From CALGLS01 sp047626155 (lineage in GTDB: Bacteria > Bacteroidota > Bacteroidia > Chitinophagales > Saprospiraceae): a stretch of DNA of 9,802 nt. Location: NCBI GenBank assembly GCA_047626155.1, contig JBLHRR010000182.1:1-9802 (forward strand), read 5' to 3'. Under the pieces are notes generated by a model. The model saw nothing but the letters and a program-made list of their open reading frames with translations, made no database searches and was not told where the DNA came from. Of the stretch, positions 1-6,020 are shown in pieces. The position numbers and the translations under genes were made by a program. The number at the start of each line of letters is the position of its first letter. The first letter of the stretch is position 1.

Positions 1-1
1 A

Positions 2-1786
2 AACCAACTCACTACTTCGGAAAATCAATTATCTTTTAGCAGTGGTGAAGAAAGAATCCAATTGCACCTTCAGTTGGTTCATCAGGTTTTAAGTTCAAAA
101 AATACAAGTCACTTAGAATTGAGTCAGCAAGTAAACAGAGCTCGGCATCTCGCTGTTTTAGCGGAATACGCAGAAAGGGCCATTTTTCCAAAAAACACAT
201 TGCATCAAAAACGTCAACCCTATTTTGTTGATCATCAGAACAATGCCTGTGCGGTTGGTTATTTATTGGAAGCCGATGGACAAACGAAATTGGTTAATCA
301 AATAAAGGAGGAACAGAATTTTTCTTATATCGCAGAATTGGTAAAAAGTTACCCGGCAATAATTGACTGGACGGATAACAATGGTTTTACAGTCCCTGAA
401 CTAGCTTGGATTCAACCTACTTATCCAGCGCCTCCTACAGATTGGCATCAGGTTGGAAATAACGGAGGTATTGAGGGTCAAATAAACGTAATGAAAACGA
501 CTAAAGATAGCGCCTTACTTTATATGGCTGGAAATTTCACAGCGGTGGATGGTGTGAGCGCCAACAGTATAATTGCATGGGATGGTAACGACTGGCAAAC
601 GCTTGGAGATGGTGTTACTGGCGAAATTCATGCTATGGACGTTACGCATAGTGGCCATCTTTATGTCGCTGGAAATTTTGTATTAAATAGCAACACAAAC
701 TATACGAATATCGCTGTTTGGGACGGTTCCTCCTGGACTGGATTACAACAGGGAGATATGGAAGGGATCGTTTTTGATATACACATTCAAAACCAAGTCT
801 ATATAGGTGGTGACTTTCAAAAGGTGAATGGTCAGCAGATGGCTTTTCTAGCAAGAAAACCCTTTAATGTGGACACATGGAACAATGAGGTTGTTTTTTA
901 TAACAATACTAACAACAGCTATGATACCATTCCAAATGCCTTTTCTGTTAATGCTCCTGTACACTCAATTACGGAAGTGAGCGGCAGGGTTTTAGTGGCG
1001 GGAGAATTTAGCACAACTGCTCCTAATGTAAATTTTAACAATATAAATACAATTACAACAGACTATATGGCTTACTGGAACAACACCAATTGGGAAGCAG
1101 GGTTCACTGGCGATTATCCTGCTGTCGCAAAGGTAGAACATATTGAGGGAAGGCTGTATGTGGCAGGGTTTGATGACGAGGAATATGCTGTTTCTGTTTT
1201 TAACAATGGACTTTGGGATCATTTGCAATTAAATAGATTAGACCCAACCATTACCACTTCTCTAGTACATGGCTACATAGAAAAAAATGGCGTAATTTAC
1301 ACTTACGGGAATATTTCTAACCAACCCATATTGGGAATCAATTCGGAGGGTTTAGTATATATTGGTTTTACTTCTGGCAATGTTACAAATGCCAGAGGTG
1401 CTAATTTTGATAAAACAGTAAGAGCTTGTGAGGTTTTCCAAGACAACGTCTACTTCGCAGGTGACTTTACAACTTCAGATGGATCTAATAGTTTTAATGG
1501 TTTGACCTATTCATCGCTTGGCCCTCTAACTAGTGTAAAAAATAACAATGAGATCCCGGTTGATATTTACAGTCACAATAAACAGCTTTATATTAACTAC
1601 AACAATCTTGATCAGGAAACGGAACTAAAGGTATATACTATTCAGGGGACTTTGGTTTGTACTTTGTCACTTGCTTCTGGCGCTGGAGCGATACAAGAGG
1701 ATTTGTCGAGATTTGCTGATGGAGTTTTTGTTTATGAGTTGTCGGATGGGGAGCGTCGGAGTACTGGGAAGTTGTCTGTCTTTTGA
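2..1786 (+). CDS. Secreted beta-propeller-like protein with T9SS sorting domain, 5' partial
   Basis: The frame is open from base 2, so the gene begins upstream of the window; the TTG at 62 is not a convincing start. 594 residues are visible. An N-terminal module (about residues 20-135) has a pattern I associate with Bacteroidota secreted proteins: a cysteine-containing 'ACAVGYLLE' stretch, then a tryptophan and 'ELAWIQPTYP'. It is followed by about six repeats of the form (L/V)Y(V/I/F)(A/G)G(N/D)F, for example at 521-553, 659-679, 798-820, 990-1010, 1156-1172 and 1450-1485, with intervening 'AWDGNDW' and 'VWDGSSW' motifs. This suggests a kelch/delta-60-like beta-propeller. The last ~75 residues match a T9SS type A sorting domain (ELKVYTIQGTLV, then GVFVYEL, ending GKLSVF). 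By family knowledge the protein is exported by SecYEG and then T9SS and is surface-anchored or released. Its ligand or function is unknown. No terminator is evident after the TGA. Confidence 0.88.
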   Translation, partial: NQLTTSENQLSFSSGEERIQLHLQLVHQVLSSKNTSHLELSQQVNRARHLAVLAEYAERAIFPKNTLHQKRQPYFVDHQNNACAVGYLLEADGQTKLVNQIKEEQNFSYIAELVKSYPAIIDWTDNNGFTVPELAWIQPTYPAPPTDWHQVGNNGGIEGQINVMKTTKDSALLYMAGNFTAVDGVSANSIIAWDGNDWQTLGDGVTGEIHAMDVTHSGHLYVAGNFVLNSNTNYTNIAVWDGSSWTGLQQGDMEGIVFDIHIQNQVYIGGDFQKVNGQQMAFLARKPFNVDTWNNEVVFYNNTNNSYDTIPNAFSVNAPVHSITEVSGRVLVAGEFSTTAPNVNFNNINTITTDYMAYWNNTNWEAGFTGDYPAVAKVEHIEGRLYVAGFDDEEYAVSVFNNGLWDHLQLNRLDPTITTSLVHGYIEKNGVIYTYGNISNQPILGINSEGLVYIGFTSGNVTNARGANFDKTVRACEVFQDNVYFAGDFTTSDGSNSFNGLTYSSLGPLTSVKNNNEIPVDIYSHNKQLYINYNNLDQETELKVYTIQGTLVCTLSLASGAGAIQEDLSRFADGVFVYELSDGERRSTGKLSVF

Positions 1787-1921
1787 GGATTGCGTTGGCT
1801 AAACATGGTCTTAAACAAAGATAGACTTCCGAATAAATTATATGAAGTAATAATAAACATTTCAGGAGAATCTAAAAATGTTATCCTCAAAGAATTTACT
1901 TATTGAGATTAAGAGAGATCT

Positions 1922-2587
1922 GTGAAACAAAAAACAATTTTGAATAAATCACTTACAAAATATCCATTTTGGCTTAGCCCGTTAATCCTATATGTATTCG
2001 TATTGTTATCTGGCTGTCAAAAACAAGAAAGCAATTGCAATTGCACCTATGGCCAAAAAACAAGAATTGAGAATGATAGCTTTATAAAGGTAATCAATGC
2101 TGATGATTATAAAATGTGGACAACCTATTTAGACAGAAAAGATGAACCTTTACTTCAATCTGGCAACCAAGAATCATATAGATTTTTTTGCGATGGAACT
2201 GGAAGCTTTAGAGGTGGAATTGCCCCGAATCGAGTTTTCAGAATCGAAAACCATAACGGTAAATATTTGCTTCATTACAAATTATTCGACAGGAGAAACG
2301 GCTGGCAACGGGATTCTCTGGTAACTCAATATTCAAAGTACATTTCGGAAGAAGATTGGAAAGAACTAAAGAGCAGTATTTCAGATAATTGCTACTGGAC
2401 TATGGCAATCACAAATGATAGAAGAGGTCTTGACGGATCAGAATGGGCGCTTGAAGCATTCGATCCAAATGAGAACAATTGCATAAATAACAAATTTCAT
2501 ATCGTAAGTAGATGGTCCCCAGAAGACACATCAGCTTTCAATCAAATCTGTTCTTTCTTTTGGAAGTATGACAAATATAAACAATGA
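1922..2587 (+). CDS. Hypothetical lipoprotein
   Basis: The 221-residue product starts at GTG. An in-frame TAA at 1910-1912 rules out an upstream start, and a purine-rich AGAGAGA lies just before the GTG. The N-terminus has lysines (K2, K4, K9, K13), a hydrophobic stretch (about 16-30) and a lipobox L29-S30-G31-C32, so it is predicted to be cleaved by signal peptidase II and anchored through C32. The start is further supported because the next in-frame ATG (2113) would remove the whole signal. The mature part is polar and rich in W, Y and D/N, with cysteines spread through it and a C-terminal 'HIVSRWSPED' and 'FNQICSFFW'. I do not recognise a named domain. It lies 135 bp after the T9SS protein on the same strand, with no clear promoter or terminator between them. 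Confidence 0.85.
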   Translation: MKQKTILNKSLTKYPFWLSPLILYVFVLLSGCQKQESNCNCTYGQKTRIENDSFIKVINADDYKMWTTYLDRKDEPLLQSGNQESYRFFCDGTGSFRGGIAPNRVFRIENHNGKYLLHYKLFDRRNGWQRDSLVTQYSKYISEEDWKELKSSISDNCYWTMAITNDRRGLDGSEWALEAFDPNENNCINNKFHIVSRWSPEDTSAFNQICSFFWKYDKYKQ

Positions 2588-2660
2588 AATTACAACGGAT
2601 GCTTATACTGCATTCCTTTCGAGTAGTTCATAAATAACCAAGTTAGAATATCCTTAGAAA

Positions 2661-2771
2661 ATGTGCCAATTCAACCTTCTCATAATAAACGAAGAAACAT
2701 ACAAAAACAATCTAGAAGAGATCATAATCAGCAATGGCTTGAGCTATGAAGAAATAGAAAAGGGTAATTAA
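2661..2771 (+). CDS. Possible small protein or gene fragment, 36 aa
   Basis: An ATG-initiated frame encodes 36 residues beginning MCQFNLLIIN and ending EEIEKGN. The hydrophobic start followed by an acidic, amphipathic stretch looks protein-like rather than random. It has no clear ribosome binding site; the bases before it are TCCTTAGAAA. Its stop overlaps the stop of the opposite-strand kinase remnant by a few bases. It may be a genuine small ORF, the 5' piece of a truncated gene, or chance. Confidence 0.22.
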   Translation: MCQFNLLIINEETYKNNLEEIIISNGLSYEEIEKGN

Positions 2772-3077
2772 ACAATAAATTTAGCCAGATAGCTTTCGTA
2801 TCTTTCTTCTATGTCTTTCAAGTCTGGAATTGTTATTCCATAATCTTCCACAATAAAAGATGCCGCAGCATGAGCAAATGCAGCAGCCTGAGTAATGTCC
2901 TCCGTTTGTTTGTATTTGATCAAAAAGGAAGACGCAAAAATATCCCCTGCTTCAGTAGGATCAACTTCCTCAACTGGGAATGCTGGAAATTCACCTGCGG
3001 GTGAATTTACGGGAATGGTAATGGTTCCTATTGTGTGGTTTGCAAATCCTTCAAACCGTCCCTTCCTCTGTACCCCG
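2768..3077 (-). pseudogene. PfkB-family carbohydrate kinase, C-terminal remnant
   Basis: Read on the minus strand, about 100 residues match the C-terminal third of ribokinase-like PfkB kinases: 'VDPTEAGDIFAS' corresponds to the family signature DPTGAGDTFA, followed by the helix 'AAAFAHAAASFIVE'. The aspartate of the GAGD motif, the family's catalytic base, is present, but the first glycine of that anion-hole motif is glutamate, which would be damaging. Family members are about 290-320 residues, so roughly two thirds including the substrate-binding lid is missing. The frame continues upstream through the ssrA terminator and into the 3' end of ssrA (to 3172), but that part is RNA sequence and no sensible start exists. 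I therefore call it a degraded gene. It could be a remnant left by insertion or deletion at the tmRNA locus. Confidence 0.72.
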
Positions 3078-3078
3078 T

Positions 3079-3123
3079 AAAAAAAATATAAACCCTTGCA
3101 AGTCATTGACCTACAAGGGTTTA
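3079..3123 (-). terminator. Rho-independent terminator of ssrA
   Basis: On the minus strand, 15 bases after the tmRNA 3' end, a perfect 10-bp stem (arms 3089-3098 and 3114-3123, TAAACCCTTG paired with CAAGGGTTTA) with a 15-base loop is followed, after two bases, by eight consecutive U residues (3086-3079). This is a classic intrinsic terminator for the tmRNA transcript. Confidence 0.85.
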
Positions 3124-3137
3124 TTAAAATTTTATTG

Positions 3138-3509
3138 TGGAGCTGCCGGGAGTTGAACCCGGGTCCAGACAAAGTATCTGAGAGCCTTCTACATGTTTAG
3201 TTTCCAATCAAATTTTCGAGTGTAAGAAAAGTTTGGAGACACACTTATACTTACACCTTAAGCTCTTAATTTCGCAAAGTAGTCAAGCTACGCTACTTCA
3301 CTATCCCGAGGGTTGTTTGATGGATGCTACGCTGTATATCAGGAGTCAAGCGCAGATCCAAAGGCGTCTAATTCCTAGAATTAGGCAGCCATGGCGAACT
3401 TAGAGTTGCCAATTATAAAGTTGTTAGCTACCATATTTAACGAAGTGAGTAACCTTGCTTCGACATGCTTACTAACCGATGGGCTTTCCTGTCGATTCCA
3501 TACAGCCCC
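3138..3509 (-). ncRNA. ssrA: Transfer-messenger RNA (tmRNA)
   Basis: tmRNA rescues ribosomes stalled on broken mRNAs with SmpB and adds a degradation tag. The 5' end reads GGGGCTGTATGGAATCGACA, the conserved tRNA-like start. The 3' end has a T-arm (CCGGG-TTCAACT-CCCGG) and CAGCTCC, which pairs with the 5' GGGGCTG with one G-U to close a 7-bp acceptor stem; A (3138) is the discriminator. The genome continues CAA rather than CCA, so CCA must be added after transcription, as is common in Bacteroidota. Length is about 372, normal for one-piece tmRNA. The tag reading frame is at 3381-3410. Its own terminator follows at 3079-3123. Confidence 0.97.
3381..3410 (-). CDS. tmRNA tag-peptide reading frame
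   Basis: The frame ending in GCC ATG GCT GCC TAA encodes the proteolysis tag. I place the resume codon at GGC (3408-3410), giving GNSKFAMAA. The five bases before it (TAATT) match the resume context of E. coli tmRNA (TAGTC before GCA), including the A at -4, and a 9-residue, G-initial, AMAA-ending tag resembles the Cytophaga-type tag GEESYAMAA. An alternative resume at GCT (3426-3428) would give a 15-residue tag but lacks the A at -4. The stop codon lies in a perfect hairpin (CTAATTC, TAG, GAATTAG), the usual helix 5 arrangement. Confidence 0.75.
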   Translation of the reverse strand, partial: GNSKFAMAA

Positions 3510-3526
3510 TGTTAATGAGTGATTCT

Positions 3527-3556
3527 GGATATAACTTTTTATATCCTCTCCAATTG
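3527..3556 (-). promoter_or_regulatory. Possible ssrA promoter overlapping a perfect palindrome
   Basis: Upstream of the tmRNA 5' end, an ATTG (3554-3551) is followed about 17 bases later by TTATATCC (3534-3527), a spacing compatible with -33/-7 elements. The TTATATCC is also one arm of a perfect 8-bp inverted repeat (GGATATAA and TTATATCC, 4-base spacer, 3527-3546). This could be an operator, a leader hairpin or coincidence. The -7 does not match the TAnnTTTG consensus, so confidence is low. Confidence 0.25.
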
Positions 3557-3604
3557 TAAGACGTAAAGAACATCAAAAAAGTTCATCCAACATAGGTACG
3601 AAAC

Positions 3605-3736
3605 AAAAAATAATTAATTCGCCTGACCGGAACGGGCTGGCTTCAGAATCTGCTCTGCGATTTTATTACCGTAACGACCACAGGGAGAGTAGTTTGTGAA
3701 ATTTCAGAGTGTGCATAGATTCTGAAATTATTTTTT
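3605..3736. ncRNA. Candidate small structured RNA
   Basis: This ~130-base stretch has no coding frame but unusually strong self-complementarity. TTCAGAATCT (3642-3651) is perfectly complementary to AGATTCTGAA (3717-3726). AAAAAATAATT (3605-3615) is complementary to AATTATTTTTT (3726-3736). GCC...GGC (3621-3641) folds into a small hairpin between the two long stems. Together they form a long rod with an internal bulge, an architecture reminiscent of 6S RNA. On the + strand the same 3' sequence also forms an intrinsic terminator (3700-3736). The strand is uncertain: a + strand RNA is favoured by the terminator, but the minus strand also ends in a U-run. I do not recognise a named Rfam family by sequence. 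Confidence 0.35.
3700..3736 (+). terminator. Rho-independent terminator, + strand
   Basis: A perfect 9-bp stem, AATTTCAGA (3700-3708) with TCTGAAATT (3721-3729), and a 12-base loop precede A and six U residues (3731-3736), then CTTT. No + strand protein gene ends nearby, so it most likely terminates a small RNA or reads as antisense insulation between ssrA and the 3861-4244 gene. It competes with the alternative stem 3642-3651/3717-3726. Confidence 0.55.
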
Positions 3737-3754
3737 CTTTAATAGTTTATATAT

Positions 3755-3789
3755 AAAAAAATCGCCGAACAGGGTTGGTCGACGATTTT
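3755..3789 (-). terminator. Rho-independent terminator of the 3861-4244 gene
   Basis: On the minus strand, arms AAAATCG (3789-3783) and CGATTTT (3764-3758) form a 7-bp stem with an 18-base loop, and the downstream arm runs into three further U residues (3757-3755). It lies 72 bases after the stop of the small secreted protein gene and would insulate that gene from ssrA. Confidence 0.55.
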
Positions 3790-3860
3790 AGTTGGCCTAT
3801 TTGACTAGAACTCAACTATGTTTATTCGCACTGTCTTCAAAAACATTGGCTTCGGACTGG

Positions 3861-4244
3861 CTATTGAACTACTAAATCTTTCTGTATAGAAATGCCCTGT
3901 ACTGTTATTAATTCTACTCGGTATTTACCCGCTTGTAATTTCTCTAGATCAAGCTCATATATAGTATTGCTCGGTAGGGCATGGACATCGTCTTTTAATA
4001 TGACTAAGTCACCTTTAAGGAGATTCAAGCTTTCGACTTCATCTTTAACTGCCTGAAAATCAACAAATAAGGTAACACCCTCATAATCTGAAATGAAGAT
4101 ATCCTTTAAGGAAACACCTAATCCTGTTGTTACTTCAGGTGATATTTTTGTAGTACTGCTAGCAGGTTTTGGATCACCGTTGTGTGCTAACAAAAGGTTG
4201 AAAAATAGCAAAGATGCTACTAAGGTTAAGGTACTCTTTCTCAT
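3861..4244 (-). CDS. Small secreted protein, function unknown
   Basis: The 127-residue product has a clear Sec signal peptide (MRKSTLTLVASLLFF, then LLLA with likely cleavage near residue 20), leaving a mature protein of about 107 residues. The rest is predicted beta-rich: 'GVTLFVDFQAV', 'DLVILKDDVHALPSNTIYEL', 'LQAGKYRVELITVQG'. The 'L..G.YRVEL.T..G' pattern is like the beta-sandwich ends of Bacteroidota secreted proteins (T9SS sorting-like or DUF3244-like folds), but I cannot assign a family. It has no cysteine, so it is not a lipoprotein. It is a single gene with its own downstream terminator, divergent from the Lys1-like gene. Confidence 0.8.
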   Translation of the reverse strand: MRKSTLTLVASLLFFNLLLAHNGDPKPASSTTKISPEVTTGLGVSLKDIFISDYEGVTLFVDFQAVKDEVESLNLLKGDLVILKDDVHALPSNTIYELDLEKLQAGKYRVELITVQGISIQKDLVVQ

Positions 4245-4671
4245 GGTTGTGTATGGTTATAAAACAAGTATAAAACTAAATTCAAAACTGAAAGAGGGAA
4301 TCTACTAAGAGGAAGGGAGATATAAAGAAGGGAGGAATTCTATTAGAAGGGACAATTAGCTATTAACAATTTCTGTGCCATTCAAATTTCACAACAATCA
4401 CATTAAAAAAAATTTATAATACCCCTTAACTTCCTATTAGTCAAATGGTTACAACCTTGACTGAAATTGATTGAAAAACGACACATTACTAAGCTTAAAT
4501 TATTGTACTTTTGGTGTTTTTGGGAACTTGATAAATAAACACAAACTAGACAAACCGGTCTGCGGCCATTTCCTTCCATAAAATGAGGCGGTAGAAAACA
4601 AAAAAAACGTTTAACTTTTTGTGCTTATTTGATGTAAATACTTAGAAACTTAGCTCAACTTTAAATCTTTT
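4245..4671. other. Divergent intergenic region, 427 bp
   Basis: This AT-rich spacer between two divergently read genes must hold both their promoters. I see no RNA gene or ORF of substance. The + strand has a purine-rich tract (about 4301-4345) and a box TACTTTTG at 4506-4513 that fits the Bacteroidota -7 consensus TAnnTTTG, but no TTTG-like -33 element lies at the usual distance. If used, the Lys1-like gene would have a leader of about 150 bases. No matching box was found for the minus-strand gene. Confidence 0.4.
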
Positions 4672-5874
4672 ATGAAATTAGGAATTATCCGCGAAAGTAA
4701 AGTACCTGCTGACTCCAGGGTACCGCTCAACCCTGCTCAATGTCAGGCCATTATGGCCAGCAATCCAACGATCAAAATTGTAGTTCAACCTTCTCCTAAC
4801 AGATGTTTCACTGATAAGGAATATAGATCAGTTGGTATTCCTATGGAGGAAGATTTATCAGATTGCGCTGTTTTAATGGGGGTAAAAGAAGTGCCTACTG
4901 ACTTGCTACTCAATGACAAGATATATTTCTTCTTTTCACATACCATTAAAAAGCAGTCTTACAACCGAGGTCTCCTTCAAAGTATTCTAACAAAGAACAT
5001 ACAACTCCTGGATTACGAAGTACTAACCAACGAACGTAAACAACGGCTCATAGCTTTTGGGGTTTTCGCAGGTATGGTCGGTGCGCACAACGCAGTTTGG
5101 ACTTATGGCCAAAAAACCGGATTGTATGAGCTGAAAAGAATGAAGGATTTCTTTGATTATGCTGCGGCTAAAGAAGCCTATAAAGATATCAGTCTTCCTC
5201 CGATAAGAATTGTTTTGACTGGTGGAGGGCGAGTAGCCAACGGCGCTGCTTCCGTCCTTCAAGATATGGACATCATCAAAGTGAGTGCTGATGATTTCCT
5301 AACAAAAGATTTTCGTATTCCCGTTTTCACACAATTGGATTGCCATCAATACGCCACACGCAAAGATGGAAGCGAATTCGAACTTCAGGATTTTTTCGAC
5401 AATCCTGCGAAGTACCAAAGTTCATTCGCTCCTTACACCAAGGTCAGCGACATCATGATCAATGGTATTTACTGGGACAATGCAGCTCCTGCTTTTTTCT
5501 CCATAGAAGACATGAAACAAAGTGACTACAATATAAAGGTCATTGCAGATGTTACCTGTGACATTGCTCCAGTGAGCTCCATTCCATCCACATTACGGGC
5601 TTCAACTATAGCCGATCCTGTTTTTGGGTTTAATCCATATACCGGGCATGAAGTTTCCCCCTTCCAGAAAGCAGTGGTGGACATGATGACGATTGATAAT
5701 TTACCTAACGAGTTGCCTAGAGATGCTTCTACCAGTTTTGGTGAACAATTTATAACAAGTGTTCTTCAGGAGTTAAAAAACAAAGGCAATAGTGATATTA
5801 TACGTAGAGCTACTGTTACGAAAGATGGGGAATTGGGTGAGCATTTTAGGTATTTGGAGGATTACGTGGGGTAG
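4672..5874 (+). CDS. Saccharopine dehydrogenase (NAD+, L-lysine-forming)-like, Lys1 type
   Basis: The 400-residue product belongs to the alanine dehydrogenase / transhydrogenase-like superfamily and matches the yeast Lys1 group best. The N-terminus 'GIIRESKVPADSRVPLNP' carries the substrate arginine region. 'GVKEVP' (K72) and 'FFFSH' (H90, followed by TIKKQ) line up with the catalytic Lys77 and His96 of S. cerevisiae Lys1. 'DYEVL' then 'RLIAFGVFAGMVGA' corresponds to the Lys1 'DLEFL...RVAAFGFYAGFAGA' segment. The Rossmann glycines are in 'LTGGGRVANGA' (182-191). A second conserved segment is 'IADVTCDI'. Lys1 interconverts saccharopine and lysine plus 2-oxoglutarate using NAD; the exact substrate here is inferred, not proven. 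The protein should be cytosolic. It is a single gene, convergent with the unknown/purC group. No Shine-Dalgarno is visible. Similar proteins are often labelled only 'NAD(P)-dependent oxidoreductase'. Confidence 0.85.
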   Translation: MKLGIIRESKVPADSRVPLNPAQCQAIMASNPTIKIVVQPSPNRCFTDKEYRSVGIPMEEDLSDCAVLMGVKEVPTDLLLNDKIYFFFSHTIKKQSYNRGLLQSILTKNIQLLDYEVLTNERKQRLIAFGVFAGMVGAHNAVWTYGQKTGLYELKRMKDFFDYAAAKEAYKDISLPPIRIVLTGGGRVANGAASVLQDMDIIKVSADDFLTKDFRIPVFTQLDCHQYATRKDGSEFELQDFFDNPAKYQSSFAPYTKVSDIMINGIYWDNAAPAFFSIEDMKQSDYNIKVIADVTCDIAPVSSIPSTLRASTIADPVFGFNPYTGHEVSPFQKAVVDMMTIDNLPNELPRDASTSFGEQFITSVLQELKNKGNSDIIRRATVTKDGELGEHFRYLEDYVG

Positions 5875-5972
5875 GTTCTTTTACCCCTAGAAGAGGAGTT
5901 AGGTCTCGGTGAAATTAAGTCTTCTTTGTGCCCAGCATCTAAAGCTAGCTACATCTCGCAAAACTCATAGCA

Positions 5973-6011
5973 CGCGTTAGGGCCCCCTTTATTGTGGGGG
6001 CGCGCGTTAGG
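5973..6011. repeat. GC hairpin flanked by 9-bp direct repeats, between convergent genes
   Basis: Two identical copies of CGCGTTAGG (5973-5981 and 6003-6011) flank a 6-bp GC-only stem, GCCCCC (5982-5987) and GGGGGC (5996-6001), with loop TTTATTGT. It is far more GC-rich than its surroundings and sits in the 146-bp gap between two convergent stops. It has no U-tract, so it is not a classic intrinsic terminator, though it may help end transcription or block read-through. The layout suggests a small dispersed repeat (REP/MITE-like). Only one copy exists in this window. Confidence 0.5.
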
Positions 6012-6020
6012 CCTTTAGAT

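Noticed and set aside
1805..1906. 33-codon ATG frame between the T9SS protein and the lipoprotein
   Set aside because: It is very short, has no recognisable motif or initiation signal, and could easily arise by chance or be a decayed remnant.
3078..3172. Extension of the kinase frame into the ssrA 3' end (ORF start at 3172)
   Set aside because: This part is the antisense-free tmRNA T-arm and terminator read as codons; the apparent ATG lies inside the tmRNA body, so it is not a real protein N-terminus.
3621..3641. Resemblance of the GCCTGACCGG...GGC hairpin to the SRP RNA apical domain
   Set aside because: The GGAA is present but the flanking GUCAGG and AGCAG signatures of SRP RNA helix 8 are missing and the helix has two mismatches.
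5868..5887. GGGGTA/TACCCC hairpin over the stop codon of the Lys1-like gene
   Set aside because: The 6-bp stem with an 8-base loop has no U-tract; too weak to call a terminator.
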